10,269 bases of DNA from DATMXS01 sp050260275 (GTDB lineage Bacteria > Acidobacteriota > Terriglobia > Bryobacterales > Bryobacteraceae): positions 1 to 10,269 of the forward strand of contig JBLNBX010000007.1 of assembly GCA_050260275.1 (NCBI GenBank). Direction: 5' to 3'. The position numbers were made by a program, and so were the translations under genes. This document shows, one piece after another, positions 1 through 6,199 of the stretch. Every line of letters starts with the position of its first letter. Position 1 is the stretch's first letter. A model generated the notes under the pieces. The model was not told the DNA's origin and ran no database searches. It saw nothing but the letters and a program-made list of their open reading frames with translations.

Positions 1-151
1 GCTCGAGTTCGCGGCTGAGCCGTCGCTCGCGCCGCGCGAGCATCACGACAAACACGAGCAGCGCCAGCCAGATCGAAGTCAGCCCGTAGAAGAGGAATCT
101 GAAGTTATTGGCGTACTGCTCGGCGGTGAACTGAAGTAAGGCTAGGTTCAT
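1..151 (-). CDS. ccmD: CcmD-like small membrane protein (partial, C-terminus beyond window start)
   Basis: About 50 codons are visible from an ATG 9 bases after the ccmC stop; the 3' end lies outside the window. The protein has a short polar N-terminus (MNLALLQFTAEQYANN), one membrane segment at roughly residues 17-38, then a basic/acidic tail beginning ARRERRLSREL. This size, the single span and the R-E-R-x-L type tail directly after ccmC are what the CcmD family looks like. Known CcmD is a small subunit of the CcmABCD complex that helps release holo-CcmE from CcmC. An AGGAA-type ribosome binding site overlaps the ccmC stop codon and supports this start. Sequence conservation in CcmD is low, so the call rests on topology, tail and position. 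Confidence 0.72.
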   Translation of the reverse strand, partial: MNLALLQFTAEQYANNFRFLFYGLTSIWLALLVFVVMLARRERRLSRELE

Positions 152-160
152 TGGCAATTC

Positions 161-838
161 CTAAAAGACATGCGCCTCCCGGCGCAGCGCGTCGATGGCG
201 CGCTGCTGCTTCTCCTGCGCCATCCGGACCAGCAGCAACGCGGCGGCAACAAGCAGAATGGGAACCCAGTTCAGGAACAGCATGTTCCAGTACGCAGGGT
301 CGAGCCCGCCGCCGCCACCGAACACCGGCTCCGGGTGCTGGTTGCGCCACCAGCGGATTGAGAACCAGATGATAGGCACGTCGGCGAAGGCGAAGATCGA
401 AAGCACGGCCGACATTCGGGCGCGCTCCGTCGGGTCATCAACGGCGCGGCGCAGCATGATATAGCCGCCGTAGAGCAGGCACGCCACCAGCGTCGACGTC
501 AGCCGGTAGTCCCAGGTCCACCAAACACCCCAGATGATGCGGGCCCAGAACATTCCGGAAACGAGATTGGCCGCGCCGAACGCGAGGCCCACTTCCGTCA
601 CGGACGCCGCGAAGGCGTCGTACTTCAGGTCTTTCTTCGCGAGGTAGACGACGCTCGCGATGAACGATGCGAACCAGCACAGAAATGCCGTCCACGCCGC
701 GGGCACGTGGAAGAAGATGATGCGGAAGATGGGGCCCTGCGCCACCTCATCAGGCAGCACCAGCATCATCACGTACAGGTTGCGCGCCAGCAGGACGCCG
801 GCCACGCCGGCCAGAATTATCGCAAGCTTATACCGCAT
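161..838 (-). CDS. ccmC: CcmC, haem handling protein of cytochrome c maturation
   Basis: This is a 225-residue polytopic inner membrane protein of the haem handling family, slightly shorter than E. coli CcmC. It carries the tryptophan-rich periplasmic signature at residues 103-110 (WGVWWTWD, followed by YRLTS). It also has the two expected haem-ligand histidines: H44 in FFHVPAAW and H168 in NQHPEP. By family knowledge CcmC binds haem at the periplasmic face through these His and the WWD domain, and passes it to apo-CcmE. About six membrane segments are apparent, with a glycine-rich loop at 174-178. The ATG at 838 has AGGTGAG 8-9 bases upstream, lying across the ccmB stop, and the gap to ccmB is 9 bases, so it is co-transcribed. 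The C-terminal tail is basic and probably cytoplasmic. Confidence 0.95.
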   Translation of the reverse strand: MRYKLAIILAGVAGVLLARNLYVMMLVLPDEVAQGPIFRIIFFHVPAAWTAFLCWFASFIASVVYLAKKDLKYDAFAASVTEVGLAFGAANLVSGMFWARIIWGVWWTWDYRLTSTLVACLLYGGYIMLRRAVDDPTERARMSAVLSIFAFADVPIIWFSIRWWRNQHPEPVFGGGGGLDPAYWNMLFLNWVPILLVAAALLLVRMAQEKQQRAIDALRREAHVF

Positions 839-847
839 CGAATAGAC

Positions 848-1579
848 TCACCTCACCAGCACCGATTCGGCCAGCGCCAGCCCGAGCGCCGTGAAAATCA
901 CGTCGAATGCAATCTGCAGCCGCATCCACATCATCAGGTCCGCCGCGAGCGGCTGCCCCATGATGAGCGGTGTGGTCAACTGCACGGCTGCGAGCAGCCC
1001 GGGCACCATGATGGGGTACACCAGCATCGGCAGCATCAGCTCCCGCAGCCGCAGGTTTACCGTGAGCGCGCTGAACATTGTGCCGACCACGGTCAGCCCC
1101 CAGGTGCCAAGCGCGAGCACAAGCAGAAGCGGGCCTATCTGCCCCGTCCACTGCGCGTTGTAGAAAACCCCGAACACCGGCAGCGATACCAGCTCCACCG
1201 CGAGCAGCAGCACGAAACTCGCGAGAGCTTTTCCCAGGAACAGCGCCGCTCCGGAGACGGGCGCCGCGACGAGCGCGTCCAGACAGTCGTTCGGAAGCTC
1301 ACGCGCGAAGCTGCGGTTGAGGATCAGCGCGCCGGCGAATGCGAACACCAGCCACAGCAGGCCGCCCGACATCTGCCGGGTCTGCTCCTGCGTCGGTTCG
1401 AAGGCGAAGCTGAACAGCAGCAGGATGACGAGCGCGAACGCGATGGAGGCGTTGAGGGCCTCCTTCGTGCGCAGCTCGCTCCGCAGGTCCTTGGCGGCGA
1501 TGGTGAGGGCCTGCCGGGCGAAGCTCAGGCGCGGAGGCTCGGTGCGGACTGGGCTTCGCCGTACTGCCGGTATAGCCAT
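848..1579 (-). CDS. ccmB: CcmB, haem exporter ABC permease subunit
   Basis: This 243-residue membrane protein is the permease partner of CcmA. The N-terminal cytoplasmic region (residues 18-40, with AAKDLRSELRTKEAL) matches the conserved CcmB start pattern, in which an amphipathic KDL-x-x-E-x-R-x-K-E helix precedes the first membrane span. Around six hydrophobic segments follow (about 46-60, 73-88, 105-140, 148-170, 182-202, 222-240). FARELPNDCLDALVAAPVSG at 91-110 is the conserved cytoplasmic loop region. In the family, CcmAB uses ATP hydrolysis to release haem-loaded CcmE from CcmC rather than simply pumping haem. The chosen ATG has a strong GGAGG 7 bases upstream (1587-1591), which fixes the start inside ccmA and creates a 55-base gene overlap. 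An extra ~17 residues (MAIPAVRRSP...) precede the conserved region. Confidence 0.94.
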   Translation of the reverse strand: MAIPAVRRSPVRTEPPRLSFARQALTIAAKDLRSELRTKEALNASIAFALVILLLFSFAFEPTQEQTRQMSGGLLWLVFAFAGALILNRSFARELPNDCLDALVAAPVSGAALFLGKALASFVLLLAVELVSLPVFGVFYNAQWTGQIGPLLLVLALGTWGLTVVGTMFSALTVNLRLRELMLPMLVYPIMVPGLLAAVQLTTPLIMGQPLAADLMMWMRLQIAFDVIFTALGLALAESVLVR

Positions 1580-2247
1580 CCGGTATCCTCCAGCATCTGA
1601 GGTGTTCGCGGCCCCGTGTGCGCCAGCCGCCCACGCACGAGCAGCGCGACGTGCGTCGCCAGTTCCAGCGCCTCGCGAAGCTGGTGCGTCGAGATGAGCA
1701 CCGTGCGGCCGTCATTCATTGCGTCGCGGAGCAGCCCCTGCAGCAGCTCGATGGCGCGATCGTCCAGCGCCGTGAAGGGCTCGTCGAGAAGCAGCACCAC
1801 GGGTTCGTGCAGAAACGCGCGCGCCACAGCCAGCCGCTGCCGCATGCCGCGCGAGAACTCGCGCACCAGGCCGTCTTTCACGCGGTCCAGGCCGGTGCGC
1901 TCCAGCCACTTCATCGCGGCATGGTTCGCGTCCGCAAGGCCGTACAGCCGCGCGAACAGCCGCAGGTTCTCGTAAGCCGAAAGCTCGTCGTAGAGCGAAA
2001 CCCCGTGGCCCAGAATGCCTACCGAAGCCCGCGCCGCCCGCCCGCGATTGTCCGAGCCGAGTATCGTCACCTTTCCTCGCGCCGGACGCGCCAGGCCCGC
2101 GACTATGCGCAATAGCGTGGTCTTGCCGGCTCCGTTGCGCCCGAGCAGCGCCATGCAGCCGCCCGGTTCGATGGCGAATGAGATGTCGCGCAGGGCAGGG
2201 AAATCCCCGTAGAACTGCCACACTCCCGCTACTTCGACAGCATTCAT
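1525..2247 (-). CDS. ccmA: CcmA, ATP-binding subunit of the haem/holo-CcmE release ABC complex
   Basis: This is a 240-residue ABC ATPase. Walker A is at residues 36-43 (GRNGAGKT). The signature is at 131-137 in the relaxed form FSRGMRQ seen in CcmA-like exporters. Walker B is at 150-157 (VVLLLDEP), the D-loop ALDD follows, and the switch His lies in ISTH at 185-188. The usual Q-loop glutamine is not evident: the segment reads GILGHGVSLYDELS (78-91), whose GH-x-x-x-L-x-x-ELS/T layout is common in CcmA. The ORF stays open upstream, but conserved sequence begins at MNAVEVAGVW. Its ATG overlaps the preceding TGA as ATGA, so translational coupling is likely and no good Shine-Dalgarno is needed. 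The protein is longer than E. coli CcmA because of a C-terminal tail of ~25 residues that overlaps ccmB. Confidence 0.94.
   Translation of the reverse strand: MNAVEVAGVWQFYGDFPALRDISFAIEPGGCMALLGRNGAGKTTLLRIVAGLARPARGKVTILGSDNRGRAARASVGILGHGVSLYDELSAYENLRLFARLYGLADANHAAMKWLERTGLDRVKDGLVREFSRGMRQRLAVARAFLHEPVVLLLDEPFTALDDRAIELLQGLLRDAMNDGRTVLISTHQLREALELATHVALLVRGRLAHTGPRTPQMLEDTGWLYRQYGEAQSAPSLRA
1587..1591 (-). promoter_or_regulatory. Strong Shine-Dalgarno of ccmB inside ccmA
   Basis: The minus strand reads GGAGG here, 7 bases before the ATG at 1579. It lies within the last part of the ccmA coding sequence. It decides the ccmB start and implies independent re-initiation despite the 55-base overlap of the two genes. 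Confidence 0.7.
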
Positions 2248-3203
2248 GCCCGCGAGCCGGCGCCCCTCCGATAAAGCATCACGAATCCGCACGCGAGCGC
2301 CATCAGCGACGCCGCCACGATCAGCCACTGGCGCTGGTACACGCGCGGCAGCACCTGCTCCACCTGCGGCATGGAATCATCTTCCTCACCGGCCGAAGCG
2401 GCCCTGAGCGCGCCCGTGCCTTCGATGGCGAGCTTGAACTCCGCGCCCGCAGCTTCGTAAACCGTGACGTGCATGGTGGGCTCGTCACCGATCTGCTTCA
2501 CGCCATCGCCAGAAATCGTGACTCCATGGGGCGTGGCGACCCGCGCCGCCACGCCGGGATAGAACGAGCGGCCCTCGAACGTGCCGGGATCCGTGAACGG
2601 CATCGAGTACCGCACGCTGAAGCGTGTCTCACCGGGGCGCACGGGGAAATCGACGGAGTATGCGCCGTTCCCAAGCGGCTTGGGCTGCTGCGGAATCGGC
2701 ATGCCCTGCGGCCCTGTCGCGAAGACGTTCATGCCTTCCGCTTCCTTCGGGATGTAGAACCGCAGGGTCCCGCCGCTGGGATCGTAGAACGTGGTCTTGC
2801 CGCTGTTCTCCATGAAGAACGTCTCGTCCACGTTGAGCCGGCCGGCGATGGGTTCGAGCAGTATCAGGTGGTTCGTCACCTTCGCCGCGCCAGGTTGCTT
2901 CGAGCTGTCGTAGATGCCGATCTCCTGGTTCGCCCCCTGTCCCGCCTGAATGTGCTGGCTGTAGGTGACGCCCTGGTGACTCACCTGCAGCAGAGCCGTT
3001 CCCTGCGGATCGCGGTCGAAGTGGAAGCGGCCCTGGGCGTCCGTGGTCGTAGAGCCGGCTGGTTGCATGCCGGAGGTGAGCTCGATCAGTGTCACCGTGG
3101 CGCCCGGCTGGGGCTTGCCGGTGGTGCGGTTCACCACCGTTCCGTCCACGGCGGCAAACGCCGGGGCGGCGGCCAGACAGGCGAGCAGCGCAAGGTATCT
3201 CAT
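2244..3203 (-). CDS. Exported, C-terminally anchored protein with carboxypeptidase-regulatory-like beta domain
   Basis: This 319-residue protein is of unknown function. Residues 1-17 form a signal peptide (MRYLALLACLAAAPAFA, A-x-A cleavage site). Residues 18-95 look like a carboxypeptidase-regulatory-like/prealbumin beta-sandwich: VDGTVVNRTTGKPQPGATVTLI, then T-D-x-x-G-R-F-x-F. A second beta-rich region runs about 110-265 (NHLILLEPIAGRLNVDE, PVRPGETRFSVRYSMPF). An acidic linker (GEEDDS) follows, then one membrane span at 293-311 and a short RRGAGSRA tail. The bulk is therefore predicted to face the periplasm, with a stop-transfer C-terminus. The start is the ATG overlapping the previous gene's TGA; the frame is open further upstream but that part lies over another gene. 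ATGA overlaps on both sides tie it to cytochrome c maturation. A periplasmic scaffold or chaperone role is inference only. It has no cysteine motif or haem-binding CxxCH. Confidence 0.85.
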   Translation of the reverse strand: MRYLALLACLAAAPAFAAVDGTVVNRTTGKPQPGATVTLIELTSGMQPAGSTTTDAQGRFHFDRDPQGTALLQVSHQGVTYSQHIQAGQGANQEIGIYDSSKQPGAAKVTNHLILLEPIAGRLNVDETFFMENSGKTTFYDPSGGTLRFYIPKEAEGMNVFATGPQGMPIPQQPKPLGNGAYSVDFPVRPGETRFSVRYSMPFTDPGTFEGRSFYPGVAARVATPHGVTISGDGVKQIGDEPTMHVTVYEAAGAEFKLAIEGTGALRAASAGEEDDSMPQVEQVLPRVYQRQWLIVAASLMALACGFVMLYRRGAGSRA

Positions 3204-3622
3204 CGCGTCACCACCGCTATCGGCGCACCGCACTCGCCGCAAAACTTCAACGCCACGGGGAACTTCGCGCCGCAGGCCGAGCACACCGTGCCCTGCGCAG
3301 GCGCAGCGGTAGCAGCGGCCGTGGCCGCTGCGGCTTGTTTCGATTCCCTCGGAGCGCCGCCGGTGATCTTGTCTATCTCGGCCAGCACTACGGCCAGTTC
3401 CTTCTCGAGATCGAGCTTGCTCGCCTCGAAATCGGCATCGGAGAGCTTGCCGAGCCGGTGCTCGAACTGCAGGTCCCGAAGATTCTCGTATATCGTCGCC
3501 TTGCGTTCTTCGAGGTGTGCGATGGGCGATTCCTGCTCCACCTCGGGCAGGTCCTCCGCGCGGATCATGAGCGTGAAGAGGATCGCGCCGATAGCGACGA
3601 TGGCGGCCGTGAGGGTAATCAT
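3200..3622 (-). CDS. CcmI-like membrane protein with C-terminal zinc ribbon
   Basis: This 140-residue protein has an N-terminal membrane anchor (residues 2-20). A charged helical, probably coiled-coil, region follows at 34-88. Its core (ENLRDLQFEHRLGKLSDADF, then EASKLDLEKEL) closely resembles the N-terminal domain of CcmI/CycH-type c-cytochrome biogenesis proteins, where E-L-x-x-D-x-x-x-G-K-L-S-x-x-D/E-Y/F is conserved. Next come an Ala/Thr-rich linker (97-110) and a zinc ribbon with C114-x2-C117 and C128-x2-C131 (CSACG ... CGECG). The TPR domain that binds apocytochrome in classical CcmI is absent. It is linked by ATGA overlaps to ccmH upstream and the beta-domain gene downstream, and AGGATG precedes its ATG. 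A role in the CcmF/CcmH haem ligation module is inferred from position and the CcmI-like helix. With an N-in anchor the ribbon would be periplasmic; the opposite topology is possible. Confidence 0.82.
   Translation of the reverse strand: MITLTAAIVAIGAILFTLMIRAEDLPEVEQESPIAHLEERKATIYENLRDLQFEHRLGKLSDADFEASKLDLEKELAVVLAEIDKITGGAPRESKQAAAATAAATAAPAQGTVCSACGAKFPVALKFCGECGAPIAVVTR
3312..3331. repeat. 9-bp perfect inverted repeat within the Ala-rich linker codons
   Basis: GCAGCGGCC and GGCCGCTGC are separated by GT and form a compact hairpin. It lies inside the coding sequence for the Ala/Thr-rich linker of the CcmI-like zinc-ribbon protein. Alanine codons (GCN) on a GC-rich template easily generate such palindromes, so a function is not implied. 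No U-tract follows on either strand. Confidence 0.5.
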
Positions 3623-4164
3623 TCGTCCATCCTATCGAGGTCTCTTTCGATGCGGTCGCGATAGCGCGCGAGCGCGGCGTCATCGGCGGGCGCCGCGGCG
3701 AGCGGACGGCGGAAGCGCTGGATCGCCAGCCACACGAATGCGAGGCCTACGGCGATTCCGGCGAACGGCATCAGCCAGCCCACGAGGTTGAAACCTTCGG
3801 CTGGCGGATTCACGAGCACACGCACCCCGTTCTCGCTTACGAACGACGCGAGTATCTCCTCTTCGGACTTGCCGGCTTCCACCATCTGCAAGATTTTGAC
3901 CCGCGCCGGATCGGAGAAGCCGCAGTGCTGCATGCTGCACGATGTCACCGTGCTGCCGCAACCGCACAGGCAGAGGAGCTTTTCGCCGATGCGGCGCACC
4001 TCAGGGTTCGTAAGCGGCGAAACCGCGGGGGCCTGTCCGGCCTCCGCGGCCGGAGCGTGCTCGTGCCCGGCGTGGCTGTCTTCCGGAATCTGGGCGAAGC
4101 CGGAGACGGCCAACGCGAGCGCCGCGAACAGCAGCGCCGGTCCGGACAGAGTGCGGCGCGTCAT
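3619..4164 (-). CDS. ccmH: CcmH/CycL/NrfF-family protein with variant Cys cluster
   Basis: This 181-residue periplasmic protein has a signal peptide/anchor (residues 8-24, ending SGFAQ) and a His-containing linker (HAGHEH, 31-36). The CcmH-like three-helix domain spans about 50-125 and a C-terminal membrane span about 129-150. The helix-loop features DPARVKILQMVEAGKSEEEILASFVSENG and VLVNPPAEGFNLVGWLMP are typical of CcmH, which reduces the apocytochrome CxxCH and works with CcmF. The usual LRCxxC redox pair is replaced by C65-x-C67-x-C69, with further cysteines C76 and C81 (CLCGCG, then CSMQHC), as in a divergent branch of the family. That suggests metal binding or altered thiol chemistry. 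The ATG at 4164 has AAGGAG just upstream and overlaps the ccmF TGA. Possible upstream in-frame starts lie inside ccmF and lack a signal sequence at the N-terminus. Confidence 0.9.
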   Translation of the reverse strand: MTRRTLSGPALLFAALALAVSGFAQIPEDSHAGHEHAPAAEAGQAPAVSPLTNPEVRRIGEKLLCLCGCGSTVTSCSMQHCGFSDPARVKILQMVEAGKSEEEILASFVSENGVRVLVNPPAEGFNLVGWLMPFAGIAVGLAFVWLAIQRFRRPLAAAPADDAALARYRDRIERDLDRMDE

Positions 4165-6188
4165 ACTCTCTCCTTTTGCCTGCGCTTCGCGGTTGCCGAT
4201 ACTCCCACCACCTGCGTGCGCGCGTACTGCATCGGCACCTTCGGCGGCACCAGGCACACCATCGTGCCTGCCACTAGCACCAGGAAGCCCACCCAAATCC
4301 ACGAGACCAGGGGGAAGATGTAGGCCTGCATGACCGCTCTGCTGCCGTCGTCGGTGAGGCCGGCGTAGTTCACGTACAGGTCTTCATCGAGCCGGTGGCG
4401 AATCGAGACCTCGGACGTCTGCTGCTCGCTGGACTTGTAGAAGCGCCTTTCGGGGGTGAGCGTCCCAATGCGCGCGCCGCCGCCGCGCTCGTAAACCTCA
4501 ACGATGGCGTGCTGCGAGGAGTAGTTCGGGTTGTCGGCCTCGTGCAGGTCCGCCAAACGCAGGCTGTAGCGCCCCAGGTCGAAGCGGCTGCCGAGGTTCA
4601 CCTCGACGGTTGTGTTCTGGTAGAACGCCGAGCCCGCGAAGCCGACGAACATGAGCACGATGCCCATGTGAACAATGTAGCCGCCGTAGCGGCGCGTGTT
4701 GCGGTGCGTCAGCTCGACGGCCGATGCGAGCAGGTTTCGGCCGGTGCGCGCGCGCACAGCCCGCGCGCCCTTGTAGAACTCGGTGGCGATGGTCCATGTG
4801 ACGAAAAGCGCCAGGCCGAAGCACATCAGCGCGTAACCATGCCGCACGCCGAGCGCGAACAGCGCGGCCATGAGCGCGGCCATCGCCACAAACGGCCACT
4901 GGAAGTTGCGCCGCAGGCTCTCGAACGACGTCCGCCGCCACGCGATCAGGGGCCCCACTCCGGTCAGCAACAGAAGGAACAGCCCGAGCGGCACGTTGAT
5001 GCGGTTGAAGAACGGCGGGCCGACGGTTATCTTCTGGCCGGTTACAGCTTCCGAGATCACCGGAAACAGCGTGCCCCACAGCACCGAGAAGCACGACGCC
5101 AGCAGGATCAGGTTGTTGAACATGAAGCTCGATTCGCGCGAGAGCACGCTCTCCAGCCGCGCCTCGGTCTTCAGGTAATCGAGCCTGTCCAGGATGAAGT
5201 ACAGCGTTACCGCGACACCCAGCGCCATGAACGTTACGAACCACGGGCCCAGCGAAGACTGCGCGAACGCGTGCACCGAACTGACGACTCCCGACCGCGT
5301 CAGAAAAGTCCCGAAGATGCACAGGAAGAAGGTGGCGGAGATCAGGAACATGTTCCAGACCTTCATCATTCCCTTCTTCTCCTGCATCATCACCGAGTGC
5401 AGGAACGCCGTGGCCGTTATCCAGGGCAGCAGCGAAGCGTTCTCCACCGCATCCCAGGCCCACCAGCCGCCCCAGCCGAGCACGGCGTAAGCCCAGCGCT
5501 GCCCCAGCACGATTCCGGCGGTCTGGAACAGCCATGTGATGAGCGTCCAGCGGCGCGTCGTCGCAATCCAGTCGTCTCCGGGCTGGCGCTTGATGAGCGA
5601 GGCCAGCGCGAAGGCGAACGGAACGGTGAAGCCCACGTAGCCGAGGTAGAGCGTCGGCGGGTGAACGGCCATCGCCGGGTGTTGCAGCAGCGGGTTCAGC
5701 CCGCGCCCGTCCTCCATCGCGGTGATGCCGCCGCCCACGGAGAGCATCCGGAAGGGCGGCTCCACGAAGGCGTTCAGCGCCAGGAAGAACACCTGCGTTG
5801 CCATCAGCACCGCGGTGACGTAAGGCATGATGGCGCGGTGTTTGTGGCGGTTGGTCCACATCACCACGGCCGAGTAGCAGGCCAGCAGCCAGCTCCACAG
5901 AAGCAGCGAGCCTTCCTGCCCGCCCCACCACGCCGCGAACTTGTACAACGCCGGCAGCGCGCGGTTGCTGTGCTGGACGACGTAGGACATGCGGAAGTCG
6001 TCCGTGAGCAGGCCGGTGATGAGAATTGCCGAGGCGATCGATGTCAGGATCGCGATCGAGTACACGGCGCGCGTGGCGCTATGGATCAGCCAACGGTTGC
6101 CCTTGAGTGCGCCCGTGATGGACGCCACAACTGCAAACGCGGCAAGAGAAAACGCCAGCAGTATCGCCAGGGAGCCCAGGTTTTCCAT
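4161..6188 (-). CDS. ccmF: CcmF, cytochrome c haem lyase subunit
   Basis: This 675-residue polytopic membrane protein is close to the usual CcmF length. The WWD haem-binding signature is clear at residues 239-256 (WGGWWAWDAVENASLLPW). Expected histidines are present: H170/H176 in QHPAMAVHPPTLYLGY, H264 in AFLHS, H306 in SVHAFAQ and H507 in YIVHMG. Other family blocks are GGQEGSLLLWSW (89-100) and FLTRSGVVSSVHAF. A large periplasmic domain at about 522-620 precedes the last membrane span, and a basic cytoplasmic tail (KRRQKERV) ends the protein. CcmF accepts haem from holo-CcmE and, with CcmH/CcmI, attaches it to apocytochrome c. The start MENLGSLAIL follows the ccmE stop by 11 bases. An upstream in-frame extension exists but overlaps ccmE and is not conserved-looking. 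A 629-codon opposite-strand ORF is a GC-driven shadow. Confidence 0.97.
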   Translation of the reverse strand: MENLGSLAILLAFSLAAFAVVASITGALKGNRWLIHSATRAVYSIAILTSIASAILITGLLTDDFRMSYVVQHSNRALPALYKFAAWWGGQEGSLLLWSWLLACYSAVVMWTNRHKHRAIMPYVTAVLMATQVFFLALNAFVEPPFRMLSVGGGITAMEDGRGLNPLLQHPAMAVHPPTLYLGYVGFTVPFAFALASLIKRQPGDDWIATTRRWTLITWLFQTAGIVLGQRWAYAVLGWGGWWAWDAVENASLLPWITATAFLHSVMMQEKKGMMKVWNMFLISATFFLCIFGTFLTRSGVVSSVHAFAQSSLGPWFVTFMALGVAVTLYFILDRLDYLKTEARLESVLSRESSFMFNNLILLASCFSVLWGTLFPVISEAVTGQKITVGPPFFNRINVPLGLFLLLLTGVGPLIAWRRTSFESLRRNFQWPFVAMAALMAALFALGVRHGYALMCFGLALFVTWTIATEFYKGARAVRARTGRNLLASAVELTHRNTRRYGGYIVHMGIVLMFVGFAGSAFYQNTTVEVNLGSRFDLGRYSLRLADLHEADNPNYSSQHAIVEVYERGGGARIGTLTPERRFYKSSEQQTSEVSIRHRLDEDLYVNYAGLTDDGSRAVMQAYIFPLVSWIWVGFLVLVAGTMVCLVPPKVPMQYARTQVVGVSATAKRRQKERV

Positions 6189-6199
6189 AGCAGCGGTGC

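Noticed and set aside
707..1600. 297-codon plus-strand frame opposite ccmB/ccmC
   Set aside because: It is composed largely of Gln, Arg, His and Glu, a signature of reading membrane-protein codons backwards, and has no motif.
2248..2328. 27-codon N-terminal extension of CcmA
   Set aside because: It overlaps the end of the preceding gene, looks unlike the CcmA family, and the ATG at 2247 starts exactly at conserved sequence.
3312..3331. Intrinsic terminator inside the CcmI-like gene
   Set aside because: The hairpin is a by-product of alanine codons in a linker. No T-run follows, and the downstream genes are clearly part of the same unit.
3204..3683. N-terminal extension of the beta-domain protein upstream of 3203
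   Set aside because: The frame is open, but this stretch is an out-of-frame reading of the CcmI-like gene. The signal peptide begins at the ATG at 3203, which fits the ATGA junction.
2178..3791. 537-codon open frame on the plus strand across the beta-domain and CcmI-like genes
   Set aside because: It has low-complexity Arg/Ala/Ser composition, no ribosome binding site and spans several well-supported minus-strand genes.
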